64,000 bases of DNA, taken from the NCBI GenBank assembly GCA_032622095.1, contig CP136063.1, forward strand, positions 142,383,450 through 142,447,449. The letters are read 5' to 3'. Both the position numbers and the translations under genes were made by a program. The stretch's first letter is position 1. Every line of letters begins with the position of its first letter. Shown here piece after piece: positions 12,311-24,017 of this stretch. Under the pieces are notes generated by a model that searched no databases, had not been told where the DNA came from, and saw only the letters and a list, made by a program, of their open reading frames with translations. The stretch is from Siphonodentalium dalli (lineage: Eukaryota; Mollusca; Scaphopoda; Gadilida; Siphonodentaliidae).

Positions 12311-13368
12311 AGACAACACACAAACCCCAATCGCCACGTCCCTGATGATAAACCTGTGCTCTGAATTGTTTTTACCAAACTAACCCTATGGTTATACAGT
12401 GGGGGGGGGGGGGGGGGGTTTGCCCTCTCCAAACTTTGGTTTAGGAAAGTTTGAGGTACCAGTTGGAATGTTTAAACCCAAAGAGAATTTGGTGTTGTTT
12501 AAGGGGGTGTAGTTGGACATTTCGAGGCGAACACCCCCTCTCACTCTGTAGCCACGACCCTGTATACCAGACGACGAATTGCCCACCTAGACAATGACAA
12601 ACAGTGTATTATCAGCTCACACTATGTCTGTACATGTATAAACCAGCTCATACTAAGTCAATACCTCTATAAATCTGATATAACTTTATTCTAGTAGTTG
12701 AAATTATTATACACAATTATAGTCCAGATTATTCTGTATCATTGATTCTTGAATAAGTTAGGATGTAGAATTAAATAGTTATTCCATAAGAACATGTTGC
12801 ATTAAAGCACGAGTACCCTGTATGTCAACAATATTCATTCTGCTAACAGGAGGGACGTTACTGGAAATGAAGGTATTATTTTTCAGGCTTAATTTTGGCA
12901 CAATTTGTGTAATTTGCCGTCTCTGGTAACTAACTTATGATCAAATGCAATTATGTCATATTAGTAATTGGTATGAAAAGATATTATGGGAGTATTCACG
13001 TTGCAATCTCCATTATTCCCAAACTGTTTATCGCATTTTAGTAATTAAGTCTCATTGATTTTTGTTTTTGTGATATGGTAAAGAATGGATGGCCCTGGTT
13101 CAATCCAGTATTACAAAATCATCAATATTTAGCCAAAAAACTTTAAATCCCTGCATTAGATTTCAGATTGATTCCAAAATAATTGTTCATTGATATCAAC
13201 TCAATAATCTCAAGTGTTGATTCTATAATATACTGGATCAATGGCTATGATTATCTACTCTTACTATACACCCAGATTAAGCTGGAATCAATATTGATTA
13301 AACAATGACATGATATATCATACTACATATAACAGAATGATTTAAAGATGCCCTGTACTAGTGAGATA
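12070..13368. other. Post-gene region with G homopolymers
   Basis: Downstream of the TAG at 12067 I see no convincing polyadenylation signal close by. The stretch contains the 71-nt G run (listed separately), a second G run at about 12402-12418, and CCACGTCCCTG at 12335-12345, which resembles the right end of the CAGGGACGTGG repeat family. The remainder is AT-rich without recognised content. Confidence 0.45.
12239..12309 (+). repeat. 71-nt uninterrupted G homopolymer
   Basis: Positions 12239-12309 are all G, preceded by GTTTGGGA and followed by TAGACAAC. The length could be an assembly or sequencing artefact, but shorter G or C runs of 10-17 nt occur repeatedly in the window (near 671, 730, 781, 1699, 17087, 20619, 23655, 46939). 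The translated ORF with a long proline run is a product of this tract. Confidence 0.9.
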
Positions 13369-13576
13369 CAGTAATGCCCTAAGTAATCTACTCCTTAAAC
13401 ACAGCAGAATTACGGGTAATTTTTTAGGATTTAGTCGGAAATATGGCTTGTTGCCATTCATTGGAAAGCTCTTTCCGACGAATGGCAACAAGCCATATTT
13501 CCGAATAAATCTTGAAAAGTTACCCATAATTCTGCTGTGTTTACTGTTTAAGGAGTCAATTACTTAGGCATTACTG
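13369..13576. mobile_element. 208-bp hairpin MITE
   Basis: Two near-perfect arms of about 95-100 bp run inward from CAGTAATGCCCTAAGTAATC and from its inverse ending GGCATTACTG. They meet around the centre AAAGCTCTTT. A half copy with the same ATTTCCGACGAATGGCAACAA and ATAATTCTGCTGTG phrases lies at 31131-31255. ORFs on both strands simply read the two arms. No coding capacity. Confidence 0.75.
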
Positions 13577-13730
13577 CATGATACCAAAAAACCATCATAT
13601 GTATGTTTTGCATACAAGAAAATAATTAAGATTGACATGTCATGTCAGACAACCATCACATGTGGTTGGCAAATTCTCATCTTGTCATTATGATTCCCAA
13701 CTATTCCCACTACGATGAACTTTCATGCCT

Positions 13731-14215
13731 TTAAAGGTACTCAATCCGTAAAGAGGGTCCCCATCTCAACAGATTCCAACAACAACAATCCGATCAGAGG
13801 GTCCTATATTACTATTTCTTTGGCTTTGGGGGTAAAAAATATTTGATTCGAGTCGAGGAACCCATCAAACAAAGCTCAGAGTTATTAGATATTGATTTTT
13901 GAAATTTGTTAATTGCTCGAGATGACTACTAATAACTGCCGTCAATTTGGTAACCTGCTCGAGATTTTACGCCAAAACTCTATTCAAACAGAGAAAGATG
14001 GATAACTCTGTAATCAAGTGATAATAAAGAAATTTTGACTGTCTTCTGGGCCAGAAAGAATTCCCGATAATGAAAAATAATAAGATTTCTAAAATCGATA
14101 TCTAACAAATCTGAGCTTTGATGGGTGACTTCCTCGACTCGAATCAAATATTTTTGACCCCCGAAGCCATTGAAATAGTAATTGAGAGGAGTTTTATCGG
14201 ATTGAGTACCTTTAA
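13731..14215. mobile_element. TTAA MITE copy A (AGGTACTCAA family)
   Basis: It is bounded by TTAAAGGTACTCAATCCG and CGGATTGAGTACCTTTAA, so each end carries TTAA. The interior holds the family hallmarks: ACTATTTCTTTGGCTT, TTTGATTCGAGTCGAGGAA, GAGTTATTAGATATTGATTT, a (CAA)n stretch, and inverted versions of these in the right half. TTAA targets are known for piggyBac and Kolobok transposons; the owner of the transposase is unknown. No coding capacity. Confidence 0.8.
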
Positions 14216-15941
14216 TTATCACCCTATACAATGTATATAACCTGTGTTATTTTTCTTTGTGCATCCTAGTGAATCCTGTAAATAATAAGGGATAACCTTC
14301 CATTGGCGGATAGTTGGATAGTGCACTTAATACAGGGATGCTGAACAGAGGTGGGGGTCAAAATGTTCAACTGTTGAAAATTTCATACCTGACACAGCAC
14401 TAGTTGCCAATCGTTCTCATAGTTCGATTTTCCAACAATTTACACAAACATTTGCATACTTTACATTGAGATTTTTTTGTCCATTAGTTGGAAAATATCA
14501 GGAAATTTTCCAACTTTAGGAGGGCCCGGTTTTGTCAAAATTTTCTCAACTTGAGAAAGCTTGACGCCAGTTTATATGGTAGGATTTAGCAATTTTCAAG
14601 TTCCAATTTCATGTCACCTGTGTCCAGTAAAAACGTGTTAATGAATATAAGAAAAAAATACTGAGACCTGTGATATTCCAGTTTGAAAAAAAATGTGAAC
14701 ATATGTGGAGGGGGTGTGCAAATGGAATTACTCAAACTTCTGAGCGTGGTTTGGTTCAGAGAGGGTGCAGACGGAAATTCCAAGTTGGACAGCCGCCTCG
14801 ATCCACTTCAAGCCACGTCCCTGATTGAATTTTGTGGAAACCAAACCACCGTGACGAAGACCAATATACATGCGACATCACAATCAATTTAATCTGTTAA
14901 AGTTAATTCCATGAATATATTTACGGTCGTTGCTGAAGTAGAGCAGTTATTGGACATTAAGTCCCAAAAATAATCGAATTTATAAATCGGTTAGACTAAT
15001 ATAATTATATAAAAGCCTTATATTTGTATATCGAGTATAAATTCGATTAAAACCTTAATGTTGGGACTTTATGTCAAGTAACTGTGAATAGAGATTCGTG
15101 ACATGATCTAAATTTGTTAAATGATTAATATTTAACTCACCTTCAATTTTTTTTCTTCGACTCTGAGAAAACAGAAAAATCATACGCACCTGTAATTTGT
15201 ACTCGAAAAGATAATTAATTAGTAAATGTGTGTCTTGAAGTCGATTCTTGCAAGTTGTGTGAACCTGTTGGTAGCATCGGCAGTAATATCTACTATATAT
15301 TTTGCGATCTCTAGCTTGCACTTAAGACTTGACAAAAAAATCAGACGTTCATTGCGAACCTCACTTATGATTTTGAAGCGAGTCTTTGAATCGGCCCCGC
15401 ACGTCAAATCTCAAATACACGAGCCACGAGCCAATCAAATGAGCCCGATTGCCCGGTAGAAAACTGACAGCACAGCAAAACAAGAAATCGTGACTCGTGC
15501 CGCGGCAATCCTTTGTAGTTCATTAATACCATGTAGCAATTGAAAGGCCTGACTAAACTGTTTTCACTCGACAAAGTTCACGGAGTGCTGAACGCGATGA
15601 ACCGAAAGCGAACTCATTTACCCCTGGTCAAGTGGGCACGGTCATGCTAATCTAATGTGCCATGATGCCAGGGACGTGGCTAGAGGGTCTTCCTGGGGGT
15701 GTCCACCTTGGGAAATTCCAACCGAAAGCCAAAGAAATTGTAATTTAGGAGCGTCTGATCGGATTGAGTACCTTAAGAAATTGTGACCTCAATTACTTTA
15801 CTTTTATGGCATGACGAATATTTTTAATTTCACTGTTATCAGACACCAAGAATTTCTGTACAATATTTATTTTTTCAAAAGTAGAGTTCATCATTTCTGA
15901 AGATCATAGGAGGAGACTTAATTATTCTTGATTCGTGAAAA
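14216..15941. other. Repeat-derived noncoding stretch
   Basis: From about 14333 to 14823 there is a dispersed repeat starting CAGGGATG and ending CCACGTCCCTG. It shares ATTTCATACCTGACAC and GTTCTC..TAGTT..TTTTC..CAACAATTT with 54320-54730. At 15671-15722 CAGGGACGTGGCTAGAGG..GGGGGTGTCCACCTTGGG matches 52992-53043, probably another end of the same or a related family. A fragment of the TTAA MITE ends at about 15773. No gene recognised. Confidence 0.5.
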
Positions 15942-16299
15942 TTAAAGATGCATAATCCGATTAAACGTCCCTCACTTACTATTTCTTTGGCTTCGGGTGT
16001 AAACATATTTGATTGGAGTCGAGGAACCTACCCATCAAAGTTATTAGATATTGATTTTTGAATTATTATTGGCCTGATAAAAAGTCGACGAGCCCACACT
16101 GCGAATGAAGATGGGTAACTCTAAAATCAAGTGGCTTTGGGTTGAACAAAATGTTGATAAATAACAGCATTTGGGCAATTGTGTTTAGAATTATTTTTTG
16201 GCAATTAATCGATTCTGATAACTGGAACGACATTTTTTTTTAAAGTTGCTGTTGGAATCTGATTATATGAGGACCATCGAATCGGATTGAGTACCTTTG
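15942..16299. mobile_element. TTAA MITE copy E, decayed
   Basis: The left end TTAAAGATGCATAATCCGATT is degenerate and the right end reads CGGATTGAGTACCTTTGA. The internal CTTTGGCTTCGGG, GAGTCGAGGAACC and ATTATTAGATATTG-like phrases identify the family. It abuts copy F. Confidence 0.65.
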
Positions 16300-16331
16300 A
16301 AGATACCGAATCCGAATCGGATTGAGTACCT

Positions 16332-16770
16332 TTAAATATACTCAATCCGATCAGGCGGTCCCCATATTATCAAGTTACAACAACAACAACAACAACAACA
16401 TTCCTGTAAAATACGATTCAGATATCATAATTGATTAATTACAATATAATGCTAACCACTGTCAACTATGGTATACAATTTCCCAACATGTTAAGCGAAA
16501 TGTGACCGTATTATCACTTGTGTATCACGAAGTTTTGCCGATTTCCACTTGATTTTAGAGTTATCCATCTTCATCCGCAATTTTGTCGGTTTGGCTGGTT
16601 TGGCGAATATTTTTCAGCAGAAAAGTACATATCTCGAGAAATAATAGATTTTAAAAATCGGTATATGATCACTCGATCTGAGCTTTGATGAGTGGGTTCT
16701 TCGACTTGATTCAAAATTTGTTATTCCCGAAACAATTAAAATAGTAATTTAGAGGTCTTTGATCGATTAA
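16332..16770. mobile_element. TTAA MITE copy F, right end lost
   Basis: It starts TTAAATATACTCAATCCGATC, followed by a CAA microsatellite. It then carries the family phrases AGAGTTATCCATCTTCATCCGC and GAGCTTTGATGAGTGGGTTC in the orientation of the right half. The GAGTACCTTTAA terminus has been lost near 16770. A second family terminus (GGATTGAGTACCTTTAA) sits immediately to its left at 16319-16335. Confidence 0.6.
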
Positions 16771-17229
16771 TGCACAATGGATCCAAATTGATTAATACGA
16801 GGCACAATACTCGTGTTACATGTACCACTATCTTTTGTTTTCAGAAAATTTTGTATATACCATTTAATCGGCTTCATGTTAATTTATAGTTACTGTATTT
16901 TCAGTTTGCCGTGCGCATGAGTTACAATAAAACAATACATAAAATTAAGCCTCAACGTTATACATCCCATAATGGGGTCATCTCATATGGACATGTTGTT
17001 CTCTGGCGGACTAATTGAATCAGCTACAACCTGGGAATGCGCCAGGATTTCCCCGAGGCAATGGTGACGACCCCTCGACATCGGGGGGGGGGGGGGGTAG
17101 CTACCGGGCTGACCATTGCAGATTTCCCCGACAGGGTTGGGGGACTAACCTCATGACCCCTCCCCTGGTTCAACCTTTGCAACAACGTTCTCTTTCCACA
17201 GTCAGTAATAAATAGCATCTAATTCTGAT

Positions 17230-17544
17230 TTAAAGGGGTATTGTACAATCTGGCCATTTATGAGACCATCTCCTTTTATACTCAACAAAATATATGCAAC
17301 AATGAATGAATTTGAGCCATGGATTATTGCAAAATACACCCATGTGCTCTATGAATTATGCAATCAACAAGGTAATTATAATGAAAATTAATTTATGACT
17401 CCAGCCATAAATTCATTTTCGTTATAATTACCACGCTGCATGTATCGTTCATGGAGCATATGAGTGTATTTTGCACTAATCAATGGCTCAAATTCATTCA
17501 TTTGTTGCATACATGACTGGATTTAGTGTGCAGTACCCATTTAA
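17230..17544. mobile_element. TTAA hairpin MITE, GGGGTA family
   Basis: A 315-bp hairpin has ends TTAAAGGGGTATTGTACA and GCAGTACCCATTTAA. Its arms share AATGAATGAATTTGAGCCAT and ATAAATTCATTTTC with their inverses. It is related to the next element, with which it shares end sequence and a GACTCCAG(C/T)CATAAATTCA phrase. TTAA borders fit piggyBac- or Kolobok-type targeting. Confidence 0.7.
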
Positions 17545-17758
17545 TGTCCATGGATATCCATTATAATGTGTTTCTGAATTACAAGAGATCAACGGCGCAT
17601 GCCTCATATGGTACTGGGACATGAGTAATCAGGTATACAAACACCTTAGTGTCAAACATATAAGACAGAGTAGTTTTATTACGCAACCACAACTTGTTAG
17701 CGATTGCTGATTGCACACTGGGGTAATATTTACCATTTTCCACATTTTGGCGGCCATT

Positions 17759-18349
17759 TTAAAGGGGTACTGTACGCCAAATGTTGTTGTTGGTTTCTAT
17801 AGTCTCCGAGTCTGAGAATAAGGTAACACTTTTTTCATTATTTGAAAGTCTGTTGAGTACGAAGTAGTGTTACGGATGACAAATTTACCGGAATGCAAAA
17901 ATACAAATTGTCGTTGTCGAGTAATTTTTGTACAGTTTTCAACCAAATGTATCAAATAAAAGTTATATTATAGGCATACTAGTCCCATATAATCATTTAA
18001 GTTATTGTATCGTCGCTAGTCAGTGAGTGGCTTGAGTGTTCTCCCCGTATCATCATAATATTTTAAGCGATCATGTGTGCGATCGGTTTAACAAGCCAGT
18101 ATCCCTCATTTACTTTATTTGATTACGCAAATTCGTAATTTAATTGACGCCATTTTATGGCTCCAGTCATAAATTCAATTTATATCAAATTATTAACTTT
18201 TAAATTATTAAATTTTAAGATAGCCTATTAACCTGAGCGTTTACAGAATACATCTTCGACTCAAATTACTTATGTTTCTATATATTATCGATATTAGATC
18301 GTTGTTGTCACCGGAAATTTAATGAAAATGGCGTACAGTACCCCTTTAA
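17759..18349. mobile_element. TTAA MITE, 591 bp, 21-bp terminal repeats
   Basis: The ends are TTAAAGGGGTACTGTACGCC and its inverse GGCGTACAGTACCCCTTTAA. With the next base (A/T) the match is at least 21 bp, perfect. The interior is AT-rich with no reading frame. TTAA followed by AGGGG is compatible with Kolobok-type MITEs, but no transposase is present in the window to prove it. Confidence 0.8.
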
Positions 18350-21300
18350 GCTAATGTAACAATTATTGGGTTGAGTTGGAATAATCATAGGGTGACGGTA
18401 TATCTCACTTATATTCACACAGTTCAAACAGCAGAAACTGATATAGTAGATATTAGTGGGAAAAATGTCATATTTTCCACTTCCGGTTGCCATTTTGGCG
18501 GCCATCTTAGACGGGGAGTTCCAATTTTGTCATATAAAGGTAGCACTACATCTTTTCTTTCGGCCTACATTTGAACAAAAAACCTCTACTGGTATAATTT
18601 GCATCAAACTGACTCAGTTCCTCGTCTGATAATCCATCATAGCCACCATTTTGTATGGTGTCTGCATGGCCAATTATTCGTGTTAACAATGTTTAAAAGT
18701 TGAGGAACGTGGTAAGGAAGAAAATGAGTGTTAAGTTCTGGGGGATGCAGGTGGTATCATATCAGCTCCTGGAATATTAGAGGAGACCTTTTGGGATATA
18801 ATGAGTGGGATGAAGTTATATCTTGGTGAGTGCAAATGTCGCATGTACACATGCATACATCCCTGGACTACCTTGTTTCTCACTCAGATATGATTGCTAA
18901 GATTCCAATCACATTTGTTTCGAGGTAATTACAGTACCGATTTATTATAATGCAATTAAGTATAGACCATGCAGGGGGGGGGGGTCTGGAAAAAAATTGC
19001 ACATATAGGGCCCAAAAAGTTTTTTTCCGACCTCGAGGGACCCACCACCCCATTTTTGCAAAAAAAATATTTTTTTCCTCCAAAATTTTGGGGACCCACC
19101 CCCCGTTTCTCATGTTTTTATCAAAATTTCAGAGGTTTTTGTTTAGCCATTCTTCAATAACTGTGTTAACTGCCTTACTAATTGGTAAACACATATCAGA
19201 AAAACGAAAAATATACTGTATTTCCATGTGTTTCCTGGTGTTTTCAGTATCTAACAACAATATTAATTAAGCATTGTGTATACAATGTAGAGGTACACTA
19301 TATGTCACAAATTGCCCTAGACCCCATTATAGCCTTAATATATCAAGTGTGTTGTGTCTGGCAGAGAACACTGGCCAGTGTAAATAGTGGTAAACAGGTC
19401 AGGGGTTCCACAATTATTTGTGCATGATCAAAGAACTCTTTAGTCTTATCCAACGGGATGGGGTGGGGAGGGGAATTGTTTTTTGGTTAGGTATACACAT
19501 AGATATATGGTTATTATACTGCCCGATATTAGTCGGCGGGTATATATTTGACGTCTCGAGTCGTCTGTCCGTACAAACATTTTGTATTTTAACTCAAGAG
19601 TCAGTTGTCATATTTGATGCCCTATGGCATGGTGACGGACCATAAATGGGGGACGAATATTCATAATATCGCGGGTTGTGACCACCAATGCCTACCAGAG
19701 TTATGGGCCCTGTTCGACTTTATGAAATTCAGTCCATACAAAGTTTTTGCAATATAAGTTAAGTGTCGGTTGTCAAATATTGATGTGGTTTGGTTTGGTG
19801 ATAGACCAGAATGAAGAATTGAATGTCATTTCTCAATGCACCTGAATGCATCACATTATTTCAGTTCATCTATTTGTAAGTGATAACAGTGTACAATTAG
19901 TATTTTAGTTTTGTCTTGTTGAGCAGTAAAGCTCCCAGATGAAGTTCGGAAATTCAATGAGAATAGCGTCACCTTCATTTGGGATTGTCTGAGCAGTAAA
20001 CAGTAATGTCATTCATCATATCCAATTCAGTTTTATTTGGATAATTGTTGCAAATTAACATTACTAGCAATCATTCAAGATGAGAAATAACCAGAAGGAA
20101 TGAATTTGATTACATGCCAGAACAAGACAGTATTTCAGACATTATAAATTTATGAGATACCCTTTTCAATTTCATGTTATGCAACAATCAGGTTAATGAT
20201 ATCTACTAGTAGTCATCATTGAGTATTCACCATGTAGTATCCAATTTGTGATAGAGTTTTTTTGTTTTATTACTTTTATTCAGATAATACAACTGGGTAA
20301 TATATTAATTTTGTTACTAAATATTTCTTCCGTTGATCATAAGTTTCCTGAACATTAATACGGTGGTCCACTGTGAAGTTGTCCGGGATACTGTGAAATC
20401 CAGAATGTTGCTAAATCTGAGGCTAAAGAGTCACTTTAGCTGCCTATATAGCCCTATACCAACAAGCATGGTACTAACATGCTTACAAACAACATTGCAT
20501 GGTCAGTACTTGTAAATTGTTCGAAAAAAACCCATTTTGGAAAAAATTTACAACACCATTTTTTCCGCCTCTGGACCACCCACCCACCCCGACCCTATAT
20601 ACGGAATTTTTTTGCAGACCCCCCCCCCCCCCCTGGACCATGCGTGTAAATCACTGGAACGCGACACAATCAACCAATAAATTACTACGTTTTACTTGAG
20701 GACTAAAGTTTGCGAGTCGCTTTAAAGTTAGTGCAAAAATCAGTAATAGGGATTGGATCAAATTTTAGTACCCTCTCAACCGACAATATATTTATATATA
20801 TATAGTTCAGTTCTACGCATTACGATTGTCTTTCCGATAATATTAGTAATGGAAATTATGGAAAGTGTTAAATTTGTTCCGACAGTCAAAAATGACACAT
20901 AAATTCTAGATGAGGAACGAAAAAATGGCGGACAGACAGTATAAAAGATTATAATAATGTCATAATTTAATGATCAATCCCGACCTCGCGAGGCGGACAT
21001 GCAGGATTAATTATATATGCCGTGGTTTAGTGGACAATCCCAAACCTCACGTGCCACGCGTTGCAAGATTGTCCATTTGTTTACGACCATTTTAGGTAAC
21101 GATTGTCCACTTATTAATGGACAAACTTATGCGCATTAGGTGACCATTGGCACCCACTGCTGTCTCGTGGATTAGTTTAACCGCTGATAGGTGATAAGTA
21201 ATATCTGCCAGATGGGATTTGGCAGGCTTTATTCGCGAGAAAAAACGTATTGTTGTCCATTTTCGTCTGCATTCTCACTAAAATGTTACCCCCACCCCGT

Positions 21301-23170
21301 TATTATTACAAGTACATTCGTACAATATGGTTGTTTAGATGGATCATACTGGACAAATATCAGCACACGCCCCGAATAAAGAGCGTTTCGTATTGTATCT
21401 TTTTTAAAGTCTGATATGCTGTGATATGCAGAAATTTAAGATCTTATTTTATTTTCAAATATGTCTCTGATATGACAGGAATGTGATATGAAAGGAATAA
21501 AGATTATTTATTTTGCGCTCAAGATACTTTTTGATGTTAGCTAGGGTTGATTGATCTAGTTTTGCATGTCTTTACTCTTTTAGTCTGACATGGCTTCTTG
21601 GCAATAGCCCCGTTTTGCGGTATCGTCAAACGTTAAAAACTTTGAGTTGTAATCTTTCCATGAAGTTACATAAATATTTATTTTTGTAATTATTATTATT
21701 CTCGTCACGTTTTGGGAGAGGACTTAATTACAAAAAAAGCCACACCAGGCTTGTTGTCTCATCCCTTTCCAATCACCCATAATCACCCATTAGCATTTTT
21801 GTAAAATATTCATCTTCTTTTGTATTGTGTATAAATATTGTTTACACCAAGTTTTGCTTCATGTGACGAGTGCATAAGGTATGTGTACTAGCGGGAAAAC
21901 TTGTTTGTCACTCGACGTTTTTACAATCGTTGTCTTTCACGACGGGGCCTATCAAAAGCATGTTGTTTCTATAATAGTAGGCGCCATCAAACACTGAAAC
22001 TATTTGTCAAAACACTGAACTACAATAGGTGAGAGACCGCCATCAACAACAATTAAAGCCTTTCGGATTAGTGACCATGTCAGATATTAATTATCACCTA
22101 GCTAGACAGCCGTTAGACAAAATTATAACTTATGTTCGGCTTTTCTATGCCGAACACAAAACGCGTTTTACAAAATATCGAATAAAACACTTATTATTTG
22201 CCCGAACTCCACCAAACTTCGTATAGTAATAGTGTGAACATGAATACACATGCCTATGAACTTTATTCGTGATATTTCCCATTATTTGGACTTGTGTTCG
22301 GTTATGTTCGGTTGTGTTCGGTTGTGTTCGGCTTTTATACGTACCGGTTTCGACAACTGGCTTGTTTTCAAAACAAAACGTCTAAATAACCAACTAAAAG
22401 TCGTAAAATAATATACTCGTGTACTACGAATGTAAAATAATCAATAATTAGTTCAATAAAGTTGACAAAATGTGGAGACAGGGCCCAAAAAGCTCAAAAT
22501 AACCACCCAAAAATGTTTGCAAATCGAAAAAGTAACGAAGTTTACACATTGTTAACAGCGCGCACGAATACGGACTATTTTGACAATTTCTATTTTAGCG
22601 AAGTATGGAATTCCCCGTAATTCAGTATACGGTCTTGATCAAAAGCTACTGAACGCATTTTTTATTCGATAAAATACAGAATGGAAAATCAAATTAATTT
22701 TATCTTATGTTAAGGATATAAAACACAATACTTACGAAAAGTCCGTGATTTAGTGCATTTCCTCTAAATGAAGTTTAATGGGTTATTTTAGTGCGAGTCA
22801 GAACTCGATTGTCGAAGTGTCGGAAAGTTCAAAATTCACCAAAACTCTGAATGGACAGTCATGATCAGTCATCTCCGGCTATGCCTCTCGCCAACACTAT
22901 CACTATCCAAGGAGATTCCACCATAAAATAATACAATTATCCTGTTAAAAGTGACAATTATGTCGAACATATATGAAACGAAAATATCGTCGCCTCTTCA
23001 TTGAATCGGATTCCAGCCAAAGTGAATTTGAATAGTGACGTGAATTTCTCAGAATTTGACTTATCACAACGTCGCGTGCTGAGAATATTGTGTACGTTGT
23101 GTGTTGCGCGTAATAAAATAGTTCCTGTTTTAAATTGAGTTTTATTGCATTTTTATGGGACGAATTGTAA
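18350..23170. other. Gene-poor stretch with repeat fragments
   Basis: It contains a poly-G element fragment at about 18967-19100 (CAGGGGGGGGGG..GGAAAAAAATTGC) and a fragment at 20525-20640 ending in a 14-nt C run and CTGGACCATGCG. A GTCCGTACAAAC-type diffuse repeat lies near 19520-19660. A short minisatellite of TGTTCGGTTG-like units is at 22293-22333, preceded by a GTTCGGCTTTTCTATGCCGAAC stem at about 22134-22157. No exon or gene recognised. Confidence 0.45.
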
Positions 23171-23348
23171 GATAAATTGGTTATCATCACCCTGTGTGTT
23201 TCCGAGATCCGTATTCAAGTCTCGCTGCCTTCTCTGGGCTGTCTATCGACTCGTCCTACGGACTCGTCGATAGACTGCCCAGAGAAGGCAGCTCGACTTG
23301 AATACGGATCTCAGAAACACACATGGTGGTGATAACCTATATTTATCA
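23171..23348. repeat. 178-bp hairpin (inverted repeat)
   Basis: Two arms of about 85 bp read GATAAAT..GGTTATCA..GTATTCAAGTC..GCTGCCTTCTCTGGGC..CTATCGAC, then their inverse after a centre of a few bases near CTACG. Only scattered mismatches separate the arms. It could be a MITE; no duplication of flanking bases is evident. Confidence 0.7.
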
Positions 23349-23622
23349 ACATTTCGTTTAACTAAATATGGTCGTATTATCACTTTAGTATCCACTTGTT
23401 TTTAGAGTTATCCATCTTCATCCGCAGTTTTGAACAAGCGCATCGTTTTGACGGCGTGTTTTTTGTTCACAAACAATTGAAATAACTGAGTTCAAAAATC
23501 GATATCTGATCACTCTGAGTTTTGATGGGTAGGTTCCTCGATTCAAATAAAATATTTTTACCCCCCCCCCCCGAAGCCAAAGAAATAGTTTTGGGGTGTT
23601 TAATTGGATTGAGTACCTTTAA
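23349..23622. mobile_element. TTAA MITE copy G (right part)
   Basis: It carries right-half phrases of the AGGTACTCAA family (AGAGTTATCCATCTTCATCC, TTTTGATGGGTAGGTTCCTCG, CCGAAGCCAAAGAAATAG) and the terminus GGATTGAGTACCTTTAA at 23606-23622. The left end is missing. Confidence 0.65.
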
Positions 23623-24017
23623 TTCATTTCATTACCTCACTATAACTCCCAGAATTCGGGGGGGGGGGGGGTAGAATGTTTACAATTATTGGTGATCATA
23701 TTTATAATCAATTAGTAACGATTATTGCCACATTATTCGATGTCACTCGCTCTCACGCCACGGAGTGGTATCCAAAAACAAGACACACTCAAACTATTTA
23801 ATGATAATATAAGAACCTGGAAAAATTCATATTCAGCCTCATTCAACTGCAAACGTTGATGGTTCAAATTATATGAAACGTTAGTGTTCGAAGCAATTTC
23901 TCTGCTATCGTCTGATATGCATATATGATGATTTTATGCCAACATGGGATACATGACACTTTGATTTGAAATTGGAAAACTCTCAGAACGAACATGTATA
24001 CATATGAGAAAGTTAAT

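Noticed and set aside
12121-12432. ORF with a long polyproline run
   Set aside because: It is the minus-strand reading of the 71-nt G homopolymer; flanking residues have no protein character.
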